A stretch of 64,000 nucleotides of DNA. Source: Cricetomys ansorgei (taxonomy: Eukaryota; Chordata; Mammalia; Rodentia; Nesomyidae). A program made the translations under genes and the position numbers. Positions 33,118 to 44,068 of this stretch are shown piece after piece. The DNA is taken from NCBI GenBank assembly GCA_026225945.1, contig JAMJFZ010001074.1, positions 2,131,501 through 2,195,500 of the forward strand. Reading direction: 5' to 3'. Numbering within the stretch: the first letter of the stretch is position 1; every line of letters begins with the position of its first letter. The notes beneath the pieces are model-generated. The model saw only the letters and a list, made by a program, of their open reading frames with translations, searched no databases and was not told the origin of the DNA.

Positions 33118-34101
33118 TGCTTTCCCCAGGCATTGTTGAGATGGTTCCTGGGTCCGTTGCTCCTTTCAGGAATGCACAAACTGGATCTACAAGCACTCTA
33201 CGGCCCCAAACAGTCCGCCCAACTTACACTTTTTGTGGTGTACATCCTTCCTGGGAGTTCACACCAGATCAGAATGGGGAAATGCATTACAGACTTCTAA
33301 CAGGCCACAACATACATCTTAGGTTAAACACAAAATGTAGTTCGGTGAAGAGAAGCCAGTACCCACTGTGGCTTCAAATTAGAAAATTCATTCCTGAGTA
33401 TTAAGTGTGAATTGAACTGTAGATTGAGAGCAAATCAAGACAATTCTTTCGAACGTTGTGTACATTTCCATAGAAGAAGATGCGGCCTGATACTGTAGAA
33501 AGCCTAATGCCCTAGACACCCGGGCTTTGTCTCCAGTGTATTTTGTCAGATGGCATCAGGTAAGTCACTTACCCAATCAATCATAGTTTTAAAGGTAAAA
33601 TGAGGGTAAATGATTCCAGATTGAAGAAGACTGGATGAAGACTCTCAAATAAGAAGACCATATCTGTATACCTTTTGTTTAAGGGTAGAGATGCCTTTGA
33701 AGTGCCTGCTTTCCTCAAGACCCCTTCATCCAGGAACTGCCCGGAGCTGCGAGCTAGCGAGAGAGGTGGGCTACCCTCCTCAGGGACACTAGTGGTTCAG
33801 CAGGGGCCATCTGACCAGGGACACCCAGGAACATTGAGAAATCAGATTTTTCTCTTGCAATTAAAGAGACTCAAGACTATTTTCAGATGGCAACCTGGTG
33901 ACAATGAGAAACACACCCATGGGCCACTTGCAGCCATGAAACTAGTGGAGAAAGGGGCAGACATACAGAAAACAGCAAAGTGAATTGCTGGGGTGTGGGA
34001 GAAAACAGGAAATCCCTCCGTCTACAGTCTAGCCCTCAGTCAGTGCATGGCCTATACATTGTTTTTTGGTTTTTTTTGTTTTTTTTTTTTTCTCCCTAGG
34101 A
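33118..34101. other. Intergenic sequence with a faint MIR trace
   Basis: GTAAGTCACTTACCCAATCA near 33559 and GGTAAAATGAGGGTAAATG near 33593 suggest a MIR remnant. A T-rich run lies at 34060-34091. No exon supported. Confidence 0.35.
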
Positions 34102-34120
34102 TGGCCAGAAGATGGCCCAT
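34102..34120 (+). promoter_or_regulatory. Possible CTCF motif
   Basis: TGGCCAGAAGATGGCCCAT fits the CTCF core at 15 of 19 positions by my count and resembles the CCAGAAGAGGGC site carried by B2 SINEs. Confidence 0.25.
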
Positions 34121-34879
34121 TTTAACTTCACAATAAACTTCCTTTGAATGGCTTGCTTTTCCTGGCAACCAGGGAAGCTTTGGCTAAAACAATAATACCA
34201 CGATCGAAAAGGTCATCACCAAGAGTGGCGTAGATTTTATTGTATCAAAAACAACCATTTCCACCTGTGCTTCGCTGCCACCAAGACGGAACTTTCTAGA
34301 TAAGCTGTTCAAAATATAAAATAAAAATTGGAATATAGAAGAGATTGGGTGGGGAGCATTTAACATCATGTAGATTTTCTAACAAGGTATGCAAGTTGCA
34401 TTTCAAACAATGTTAGATATTTTCCTCAGGAGTTCTCTCTCTCTGGCCCTTCTTATATAAAGTTTCAGAATCCAAAGGAAGCAACACAACGCAGTGGAGA
34501 AAATGGAGGTAGATCAAGCTTGGATTCTGGCTGTTGAAATATGAGCTCTCCGGAAATCCCAGGTCCTCATCTCTACGTGAGGGAGTGGTGGTTCCCTCTT
34601 CAGTTTGTTGTAAGGGATACGGGAGGTCATTCACAGCGAGAGCTTGGTACACGGTAAGCACTCAGCAAAAGTGTCACCCTTCTCCTCTTTCACACGTGAG
34701 TCCTACAATCTTGTAGCCAGCTCAGAACATCACTTCAGTAAGTGGAATTTGAAAGAAAACAGGGGGGAAATAGGCTTTAACTTCTTGGCTTAGTCGCCCC
34801 AAAAGTCTCCATCACTGCCCCAAAGAGGAACATACATGAGACTTCAGACAGACAGGATTGCATCTGAGTACATTTGTTT
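34121..34879. other. Intergenic sequence, no gene seen
   Basis: Unique sequence with no recognised repeat or exon. Confidence 0.45.
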
Positions 34880-35245
34880 TTTCCTCCGATAACAAAGTAT
34901 CATAGACAGGGTAGCTTCAAAACAACAGGAATTCATTTCTTAGAGTTCTGAGGCTGGAAGTTCCGAGACCAGGGGAGCTGCTAGACGTGGGATCTGATGA
35001 GAGTCCCCTTCTCACAGATGGAATTTTCTGCCTGTGCTCATTCAAGGTGAAGGGGCAAACAAGCTCTCTCAGGTTCTCTATTGTCTCTGTCCCTCTCGCA
35101 CTAGGTGAGGGCACTATTTTACGCAGAGGAGCTCCATCCTTAAGATGACTCATCTTTGAAAGTCTGCTAACACTACCACCTTGAGGCACAGGATTTCAAC
35201 GTGTGAGATGGATTCAGAGGGGGATGCAACGTTCAGACTGTAACA
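34880..35245 (+). mobile_element. MLT1-type MaLR LTR, plus strand
   Basis: ATAACAAAGTATCATAGACA GGGTAGCTTCAAAACAACAG, TTAGAGTTCTGAGGCTGGAA and GGATTTCAACGTGTGAGATG...ACGTTCAGACTGTAACAG follow this family's order from end to end. Confidence 0.7.
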
Positions 35246-35585
35246 GACAAGAATGGAGAGAGCACCACAGAGGTCTTTTTTCATTTGGGTGGGCCTATTT
35301 TGGCCAACGGGTTAATTTCTCAGCAAAGTCACATCTAACGTTAATATCCAAGGCGGAGTGTGCTCGAGTCTGCCTGCACTAGCAGTGCACGGCCAGCAGG
35401 GCGGCTGTTTTCAAAATTTAAGATCAACTTGTATGCAACCCTGCTCATTTGCCTGAAGAAAGGAATCCAGAATGCTCCACATATTGAACACACTGCTCTG
35501 CTTCAATGTCGAGTAAGAAAATCTATTAAGTTTCTTACATTACTATCCAGCTTAAATATTCTTTTTAAGACACACAGTTTTACAT

Positions 35586-35615
35586 TCTCCTTCTCCCCCC
35601 TCCCCCTTCCTCTCC

Positions 35616-35654
<39 letters not shown>

Positions 35655-35669
35655 CGCGCATGCGCGCGC
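35586..35669. repeat. Polypyrimidine tract joined to (TG)n(CG)n
   Basis: A C/T-only run (35588-35619) is followed by 50 bp of strict pyrimidine-purine alternation, TG then CG (35619-35668). Confidence 0.95.
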
Positions 35670-35795
35670 TGAGGTCACAGACTAGCTTGGGAGCATTGCT
35701 TCTCTTTTTCCAATATGTGGGTTCTGGGGATTGGACTCAGGTCATGAGACTTGGCAGCAAGTGCCTTTACCAAGCTGAGCCATTTTGCTGGTCCA
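35670..35795 (-). mobile_element. B3/B2-type SINE, minus strand
   Basis: CAATATGTGGGTTCTGGGGA TTGGACTCAGG, GGCAGCAAGTGCCTTTACCA and GCTGAGCCATTTTGCTGGTCC are the reverse tRNA-derived head. Confidence 0.75.
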
Positions 35796-38102
35796 AAAGG
35801 AATATGTTTGACAAAGAAGCCCTGTAAGAAATATACCAGCATGGATCCAACCATATTGCTGCAAACATCTGCTTTCCTGTCCGTCCATGTAATGCCATGG
35901 CAATCACATGCATTCATGGAAGAGATCCCCTAGAAGCCAGACTTCAACGGCTGTGTCAGATTTCTGCCATAGGATTTGTATTGTGTTCTCTCAAAGGGAA
36001 CGGAAAGAGCAGCATGGAAGGGGACTATGGACTAACTATACATACACATAATCATTCCTCACGAGATCTGATGAGAAACATACACAAATCATGAAGGTAA
36101 GACTCAGGCTCTGCATCATCTATTCCTAGTCCTGGTTCCAGGCCAAATAACCTTAAAGCAGACATAAGGCATGAAGAAATATTTATACTAAAAGAAGGGC
36201 TTTATTCAAAGTAAGTCGAAATATCAACTATTCCCGATACATTGTATCCATATGTTTGTGGTTTCTGAAATCCATAACTTCACAGTGAGTAAGAACCCTG
36301 CTCTTCCAATTATGTTAAGATTCTGACACTGTGCACAGTGCATGTTAATTCAACATTGTGAAAGAGGCTATCAACAATGATAAATCAAATTCAAGCAGGT
36401 TATTTTAACGGAGGAATTTGATAGCTTTCATTATTAAAAGCCTTAATCCACAATTCCGTAGTTTTATACTGTTCTCTGATTATTTAAGGTCAATTTGGAA
36501 AAGTTTCATAGTAAGTAGTCCAAACCTGACCCCCTCCCCTGTCTGGCTATTTGATTAGTGTTTAAATAGGTACACGATATAAGCATTACAACTCTCTAAA
36601 AAAAGCACCTCCCTCCTCCCCAAACCCCACTAATTTAGGTTAAAAACAAAGTAATGGCAGCAAAAGTGTCTTTAAGTTTTTGCAATAATCCTTCCAGTAC
36701 TTTCGCATCCCTAAAGGCTCCAGATGTGACCAGCCACTGCGAAATGGGGAGTTGTTTATCAGCCCTCTGCAGTGGGAACTGGCACCTGTAATTTTACTCA
36801 TATTTTGCATCAGCGTTATTAAAACACCCCAAAATGACCGAGTTCACTTGGTTTTGTGTAATCACACGTAGGACCCTCAGGGTGATGTGCTCTGTAGCCT
36901 GGCTGTCGTCCTGAAGGTGACAGTTACCGCGTACAGCTTCCTGTGTTGTCTGTGTAGTGCCTGCTGCTGCTGGAGCCTCCTGGAGGGAGTTTCTGCTGGT
37001 GTCTGGGGCTGAAAAACACTGTTGAAATGTTGTTCCTGACGCCTTCAAATAGCTGATTGTTGATCATTTTTCACAATGCAAACAATCCCAGCCCTTCCTT
37101 TCTTTTATTCTTTTTTTTTTTTTTTCCTTCATGCTTCCTCCTTCCCCTGTTGTTGCTAATACTTATCTGCAGCTAAGATGAGGACGCCTCAGTCCGGAGT
37201 GAAGATTTAAGAAATGAACATCTAAATTATGCGACGACACTTAACCGCGTTGTAAAGGCCTAGATCTCACTTTACCCTTACCTCTTCTTCTGAACCCCTG
37301 GGCTGTTACATCCTGCCTGAGGTCTTCCTGGCTGCTTGCTTCACCCTTCCAGTTGTGTTAAAACACAAAAACTACATTTTGCTTGCTGGCACTTTAACAA
37401 TGCAGATGGATTGGAATTTCACCTTTGCTTGACTGCTGATTACCAACTCTCAGTAGTCACAAATTGCAGTTTGGTACTGATGAAATATCAACTTGCAGGA
37501 TTGCCAGGTGCCTGGAAACTGGTCATTCAGAACACTTCTGTGAAGCTTTGACGTGTATGTTCGGGGAAGCCAAGTCGGGAAACTGGGGAGCCAAGGATTT
37601 AAGGGACTCACCTGGCATTGCAGTGAGTCTCCACCAATCTAAAACGGGACAGCTAACGGTCCACACAATATACTTGATTATATCACCGTGAGGACAACAA
37701 GTGCCACCACCACAAAATTCTCATCTCTTGCTTCACTTGTGCGCCAACTAGTTTGTCTCTGCATATTATCGGTGGCAATTAAATATTTCTTGATGCATTA
37801 AAAGGACCTCCAGGTCAAGCGGTTGAGGCCAATTCATCCAGAAAGTTCTGACTGTTGCATCCTGATCAAAGTCAGAGAGTCTGTCTTTATCTCCCTGAGT
37901 TAGTTTCTAAATTATTTTTACTGTCAGCAGTGAGCATACTGTTTAGAGTTATTCAAATAATATACTGTAACAGACATCTTGTGCCTGGTAGTAGACCTGT
38001 TCTTCAATGTTAGGAGTCTCTCATTAAATATATGGAGCTGTGAAATGTGTCCAAGAGACAAAAAAAGGCAGCCTGTTACATCCCTGCTCTAATGTTAGAT
38101 CT
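35796..38102. other. Unique intergenic block with AT-rich candidate elements
   Basis: About 2.3 kb with no recognised repeat except a T-run near 37112-37127. 36170-36500 and 37020-37090 are AT-rich with TTAATTCAAC, CAATGATAAATC and GATTGTTGATCA motifs. A repeat-free stretch this long is uncommon in rodent intergenic DNA. Confidence 0.35.
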
Positions 38103-38178
38103 CACGTGTGACGGGACAGTTGAGAGTGACCACAGGGTCCCACGTGTGACGGGACAGTTGAGAGTGACCACAGGGTCC
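38103..38178. repeat. Perfect 38-bp tandem duplication with E-box
   Basis: Copies 38103-38140 and 38141-38178 are identical. Each begins CACGTGTGACGGGACAG, so each carries a palindromic CACGTG E-box. The copies lie in non-repeat sequence. Confidence 0.95.
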
Positions 38179-40055
38179 CAGCAACAGCCGTGTCAGAGCC
38201 CATGAATGCCTCCTAAGTTACGAGATCCACCATTAAGCACACTCTTCCTTAGTGGAGTCTTGAGGGTTTGCTCCCTGGTCCTGTTCAGGCCACTTCATTT
38301 TAAAGGACAACTTCCAAAGTCTATCATCAAATGTCTCAAAAGATAAGTTCTTAATGGAAAACAGTATTTTCTAGTAACCGCAACTATTTTAAAGGAACAA
38401 GGTGAGACTCCCTAAAGGCATCAGAAGGTCTTTCTGATTGGGGTGCAGCTAAAAAAGACATTCTCCCTTTTTTTTCTTTAGCTCTCGTTGGTGTAGGAGT
38501 CCCTCAGGGCCAAAGAGAAGTCTAGTGAGAACTAAGACCTCCCCTGCAGCAGCCCAAAGCCCTCGGAGAAGTCCTGGAACTACCTGTCTCTAATTAATCT
38601 CCTCTGCTGAATTCCCTCAGCACTCACACACTCATAATTATATTTATGACTGTAACCGTGTTATATTACAGTTCAGTCCCCTTACAATAAATACCATCGT
38701 GATGAAAACCCCAATATATATACTTTTTAATTTCAACATTAGCCAACAAGTTACTTATTTCAGGCATAGTCGGCACAGTGGAAGCCTAGCAATATATAAC
38801 AATCTCAACACTCCTTCAATTCTGTTGCAAGGGAATTTGAACACGCAACTATATTCATCAGCACGCAAGAGTGTAAGGGACCTTTCTCCGGATCATGAGA
38901 CACTCAACCAAAGGATCCCTAGCAGTTTCAAATACTGTGGATGCTTAAACACTAAAACAACTGAATGCTTTGTGATAGGATTCAGTGGGAAATTGAAGCT
39001 ACACCCTCTTGCCTACAATCATGGCATCACTAAAACTGTTGAGTGATTACTAGCATTCTCTACAGATATCTTTTATGGGCATTTGAAGGAAGGAAGAAAA
39101 AAACTGTACCCTGATGTGAAGTATTCTAGATTCTTTTCTTTCCCAGTGCTTCTCCCCAAAACCCCACTGCCTTAATATCATCCAGCAATAGAAGACTGTT
39201 TATGCCAATATGATTCTGTCTACACTGGCATTAACTGGCTAGTGCTTTTTTTGCTCAGCCCATGATATTTCCATGCATCCTTATTATTACGCAGATATAA
39301 ATTCTAGGTTACATGTGAAAACAGTTCTACATGGACACCAATGGTTCTTGATGCTTCCTTTATACATAAGCTGTGCTACACATTTGTCTTCTATTTTAGG
39401 GACAGTGTGTATGACAGAGAGAGAGAGAGAGGGAAAATAAAGCCTTCATTTAAGGAGCTATAATTAAATCATCTCAGGGAGTTTGGGGGATAGCTTATTC
39501 CAGTTTGTTATATTGCTCAACACTCACCAATTCAGGGCCCACAGTAGCTGAAGGATGAGGTCTGACTAGAACTGTAATATTAAATAGGGTTCAGTGTAGT
39601 GGAAACCCATATATTTAAAAAGAGCATCATAGTGGCTTTATAGAAAGCAAAACATTTTTCATTTAAAGATATAAATATGATAAACAAAAGCTATGTAGTA
39701 CAGGGTCCATCATCAACCTCCCTACAATCCCTGCCCCAAAACAAACAAATAAACAAAAACAACCCTAGTTCTTGTCAAACATGGGATCTTTGGAACAAGA
39801 ACAATACGAATATTGACATTTCTACTGCTACTTGAAAGAAGGTTAAGAGGCGATGGGGTTGAGTGTTGAGGCTTATCCCTGAGAACGAGACTTTCCTAAG
39901 TATGTTACACACACTTATCAATAGAAAGAATGTACGAGAAGGAAAGAGTAAACATGTGTAGGAAGAATCTGTATCTCACAGTCATTTCTTTCATTCTTGA
40001 AAGTGGCAGAGAAAACATCCAAGTAAAAAGGAATGTGTTTTTGATTCATATGAAC
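38179..40055. other. Intergenic sequence, no gene seen
   Basis: Unique sequence. A short GA run lies at 39415-39431. The 115-codon frame at 38699-39046 shows no domain. Confidence 0.45.
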
Positions 40056-40066
40056 AATCCTACTTT

Positions 40067-40286
40067 GCTGGGCGGTGGTGGTGCATGTTTAATCCCAGCA
40101 CTCGGGAGACAGAGGCAGGCAGAGCTCTGTGAGTTTGAAGCCAGCCTGGTCTACAGAGTGAGTTCCAGGACAGCCAGAGAAAAAAGAAAGAAAGAAAGGA
40201 GGGAGGGAGGGAGGAAGGGAGGTAGGGAAGGAAGGAAGAAGGGAGGGGGAGGAAGAGAGGGAGGGAGGGAAGGAAGGAAGGAAGGA
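40067..40286 (+). mobile_element. B1 SINE with GA-rich tail and exact target duplication
   Basis: B1 body from GCTGGGCGGTGGTGGTGCAT to about 40180, then a GGAA/GGGA microsatellite grown from its A-tail (40181-40286). The flanks AATCCTACTTT at 40056-40066 and 40287-40297 are identical, marking one insertion. Confidence 0.95.
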
Positions 40287-40351
40287 AATCCTACTTTAAT
40301 GTGCAAAACTAAGTGGACTGAAGAGCAGACGACCCCAATCAAAATTCAGGC

Positions 40352-40371
40352 TTTTTTTTTTTTTTTTTTTT
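40352..40371. repeat. Poly(T) tract
   Basis: Twenty T, no SINE body attached. Confidence 0.9.
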
Positions 40372-40770
40372 GCACCAGCAACTTATATAAAGGTAAGTTG
40401 AAATTAAGTAAAAAATGTTGTTTTCTCATTGTTTATGTGTATTTGGAAAAGTAAGATTCACTGGTAGATAATTGGTAGAGATTGCTCATTATTAAGTGAT
40501 TGGATTGGAGAAAAGAATTATTTAGACTAGTGATTATTTCAGAACTCTGAGAATATATAATTTCCAATAAGTTGTATGCTTTAATATTGTGAGAAATAAT
40601 GATCTTCACGTCATAATAAGAGCACTGGAGACTCAGAGTATCAAAAACTGGACAGATTGACTTTTGGATATATGTTTTATTTTAAAATAAAATATATCTT
40701 ATTTATTCATTTATAAATTTATTTATTTACAAGTCGGGGGTTAGCTCAGACAAAAGGCAAAAGAGACTAG

Positions 40771-41146
40771 TGTGCCACTTTTGCATAAAACAGCAGATTT
40801 TTATATTGCTAATCGAATTTCTTTGCCCCCTTTAGTTTCATTGGCTGAGTTCTTTAGGGAGATATGATCTTCCTGGTGTCTAATATTACCCCTTCCCCAA
40901 ACTCCCTGTCCAATTGGCTCAGACACAAAGCCGTATTCAATTATTCTCTCTTCTGCTGTGTGGGCTCCGTTGTGCAGCAACTGCCTGTAACTTTCAACCC
41001 TAGGATGCACTGAGAGTTTCTAGACAAGCAGGTACCAGACGCCGGCCAAGGGGAATAGGGGTCTTGTGCCTTCTGCTTGTCTGAGTCTCCAGTGAGCAAT
41101 AAATGCATGTCATGCTGAAATGGGTCTGTAATGATTTATTTCCTAC
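40771..41146 (+). mobile_element. ERV LTR-like sequence, plus strand
   Basis: It contains CCAATTGG, an AATAAA at 41098-41103, and ends GATTTATTTCCTACA, as at an LTR end. The left boundary (TGTG at 40771) is a guess and no target duplication is seen. No viral coding sequence accompanies it. Confidence 0.4.
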
Positions 41147-41904
41147 AAAATGAGGATTCTGTGGCATCTGCTATATCTCACTGTGAGGGAGGAATTACCT
41201 TTACCTAAAGGCGCTAAGCTATGTCCAGGCAGGAACAGTCATTAGCCCCTGGGATTGCCAGAGAAGGAAGTCTGGATGATCCTGAGAAGCCTTGAGTTCT
41301 AAAAATCAATCGATTGACAAACCAATAAACAAGGGGATAAACTTGTTGCTTGTGTGAGTTCAAGTGAGTGTTGCACTCAGACCTTTGGCATTGGGTTTGA
41401 GAACCTAGCTATTTCCTGGGCTCTAAAGGCAAATATAATCTCTGAGCCTGTGGCGTGAGTTCAATCCAGCATTCAGACCTCTGAGCAGTACTGAACTGAC
41501 TGAGTGAGGACTCCAGGCGTCTAGCAAATGACCTGTGACTAAAGACCCACAGGGTTCTGAGCGGGAAAGAGAGGCAAGTGGACACAGACTCAGACACACT
41601 TTCGAGAAGGCACTCGGAGCCAGTGAGCCCCTCTAATCACAGTGAGCCCCTCTAATCATCCCCACCAGAGCCAATTGTCAACTGTAGAATCAAACATTTA
41701 TTCAGAAAGGCTGAGTAAATAATGCTGCCTAAGGACGAGGAAATATTCGGGTACAAACTACGGTACCAGAACTAAGAAACCCATTGCGGCACTTTTAACC
41801 TGCGGTGGCTTTTATTTTGATGTGTTAGCATGAGAGACAACAGACTTCATGATAACGAAAGCTATTCCTCACCTAATGCCTGGCAGATAGCTGCAGATGC
41901 TGAC
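41147..41904. other. Intergenic sequence, no gene seen
   Basis: Unique sequence except a 15-bp tandem duplication, AGTGAGCCCCTCTAATCA, at about 41624-41658. Confidence 0.45.
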
Positions 41905-41976
41905 TAGTTCAAACCTCCACCACGACTGCAGGATAAGTGTGATTATCTCCATTTTGGAGACGAGAGAACTGAAGCT

Positions 41977-42023
<47 letters not shown>

Positions 42024-42110
42024 AATTTATGTAAGTATGTGCAACTAGTAAATGGCAGATCAGGAACTCAAAGCTAAGCTGCTAGTGATCGCTGCATTAT
42101 ACTCTTTCCT
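41905..42110 (-). mobile_element. MIR, minus strand, split by a TG microsatellite
   Basis: TTATCTCCATTTTGGAGACG AGAGAACTGAAGCTCAG is the reverse MIR core; after (TG)n at 41980-42021 it resumes with CAACTAGTAAATGGCAGATC AGGAACTCAAA. Confidence 0.75.
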
Positions 42111-42537
42111 GCAGAAAGCTGGAAGAAGCTCAGCCTTGCTCCATCAACAACCCACAGCTTGGCACCGGTGGAATTATAGGATTATCAAGTATGAGTTATC
42201 GTTTCTATTCTAGTCCTTGTATTGTCTATACTTGTGTTCTCTCCCAAAGCTAATATCCAATACCCGGTCTAAAAGAAGGGACTAGAATCTTCAAGGTCAC
42301 TTAAAAATAGTTATCCTTGCAACACTAAATAAAAGTCCTCTGTAATATAGAGATTCTCCGGTTAAATTCCTGCTGCTTAGTAACTTCATGAGGTAAGTCA
42401 GGGTAGCCTTTCTGCTGTCTTGTTAGAAGTAGGGAATGGCGGCTACTAGTATTCAGGACTCAGGTTTAATAGAGAAAAATGGCAAAATCAAAGTGAAGTT
42501 GTACTTGGTGCACAGTAATCATGTGGACTCCCATCCC

Positions 42538-42585
42538 GTGTGTGTGTGTGTGTGTGTGTGTGTGTTGTTGTTGTTGTTGTTTGTT
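42538..42585. repeat. (TG)n(TTG)n microsatellite
   Basis: TG repeat followed by TTG units. Confidence 0.95.
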
Positions 42586-42589
42586 GATT

Positions 42590-42752
42590 ACTGAGGCAGC
42601 ATCTTACTCTGTAATGTAAGCAGATCTTTCAATGTAGCCCAGGCTAGCCTTGAACTTGAGATTCTGCTGTCTCTGCACCCCCACCACACCCCTACCACAC
42701 CCCCCACCCAGGTGCTGGAATTACAGGTATGAGCCACTGCACTTGTTAGTTT
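42590..42752 (-). mobile_element. Proto-B1-like SINE, minus strand, with C-rich insert
   Basis: AGCCCAGGCTAGCCTTGAAC, then a CACCCC-rich insertion (42676-42712), then GGTGCTGGAATTACAGGTAT GAGCCACTGC. Confidence 0.7.
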
Positions 42753-42887
42753 TAACAGTTTTATACACAAAACTAAAAGTGGACACCCATTCCTTTCAAA
42801 ATTATGTTCAAATGCCCCAATTCCTTGTCTGAAACTTAATTTTAAAAATTATATTTTTATTTGATAGAATCTATTTTCTATTGAAAA

Positions 42888-43030
42888 AGAACCCTTTAAT
42901 TCCAGTGCTTGAGAGGCAGAGGCAAGCAGATTCCTGTGAGTTCAAGGCCAGCCTGGTCTACAGAGTGAATTCCAGGACAGCCAGAGTTACAACAGAGAAA
43001 CCCTGTCTTGACCCCCACCCTCAAAAAGAA
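42888..43030 (+). mobile_element. B1 SINE, plus strand, 5'-truncated
   Basis: Starts at CCTTTAATTCCAGTGCTTGA, missing the first part of the head, then GGCCAGCCTGGTCTACAGAG and CCCTGTCTTGA. Confidence 0.9.
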
Positions 43031-43714
43031 TCAAATTAGCAATTATACAACTTTAGTTTTCAAATCTTATATAGAATTTTTTATAATATTATAGATTATA
43101 GGAAGTCAGTCCAAAATTAGTTTTGGGCATTCAACATTATTATTGTAGTTGGGTATTTTTCTTGAAGCTAAATATTTTATAATAATTTATTCAAAGAAGT
43201 TATCATCTAGTCTGTTCCTTCAGATTCATATGCCTGACAAGAAAGAAAGCCATCAGGAACTTCAGATAAATAATAAATGGGACTGTGGCTTTAGAAGGTG
43301 CTCGACTAATACTGTCTTCAAAGTTTTCAAGAATGAAAGGAAGTGCTTTGGAATAAAACTAACTCATTCAGGAGGTTTTACCACCTGGAGCACTATCACC
43401 CAGACCCCTCGATGTACAAGGTTTTGCGGGACCTCCGGAACACCTCCGGAGCATGGCGGGAGCCTGGCCATTTGGGGCTTGGCAGCACTTTGCATACAAC
43501 CCAAACACAGCAATTACCACACGGGTGTTTTGTGCGCTTTGAGTTTATATTGCATCCAATGAAATTCCTTCTAACAAATCAAAATCTTAATACACTGTGG
43601 ACTGCCCTAACCTCCCCTCCTCCCCCACACACACATCTGGGTTTCAGCCTGTTTTTTTCTCAGACTGGACAATTTTAACTTATCCCCTCATAGCCCAGTG
43701 AACTGAAGTAGCCT
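43031..43714. other. Intergenic sequence with a CpG-bearing open segment
   Basis: 43330-43560 keeps several CpGs and is open in two plus-strand frames (111 and 137 codons). It includes a short tandem ACCTCCGGA-ACACCTCCGGA. I recognise neither protein family nor repeat; no splice sites are convincing. Confidence 0.3.
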
Positions 43715-44040
43715 GAGACAAGCGCTGTGCTCCCTTTTCCCACCCCAGCGCTTAAACTTGATGCTGGCTTCCAGGACTGCTGCCCCTGCCTTCTGAGGCC
43801 CCACACCATCCATCTGGCTGATGCTGTAATGGCCCTTTCTCTGGGAGGCTTTCCTAGATCTGCCTGTCTGCAGGTGGGTGAACTTGCAACCATCAGCACG
43901 CCTCAGAACCGCACTAAGGTTTCCAGCTGAAGGGTTTGCTTTCTGCATCTTCTTCCTCACCAGACCTTAAGCTCAGTGAAGACAGGCGCTTTCTGTGCCA
44001 GCCTCATTTTGGAGCCTCAGTTTCTAGCCCAACGCCTGAC
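43715..44040 (+). mobile_element. L2 LINE 3' fragment, plus strand
   Basis: CTCTGGGAGGCTTTCCTAGA, CTTAAGCTCAGTGAAGACAG and TTTCTAGCCCAACGCCTGAC ATC follow the L2 3' end in order. Confidence 0.6.
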
Positions 44041-44043
44041 ATC

Positions 44044-44068
44044 AAAAAAAAAAAAAAAAAAAAAAAAA
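44044..44068. repeat. Poly(A) tract
   Basis: A25 directly after the L2-like 3' end. Confidence 0.95.
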
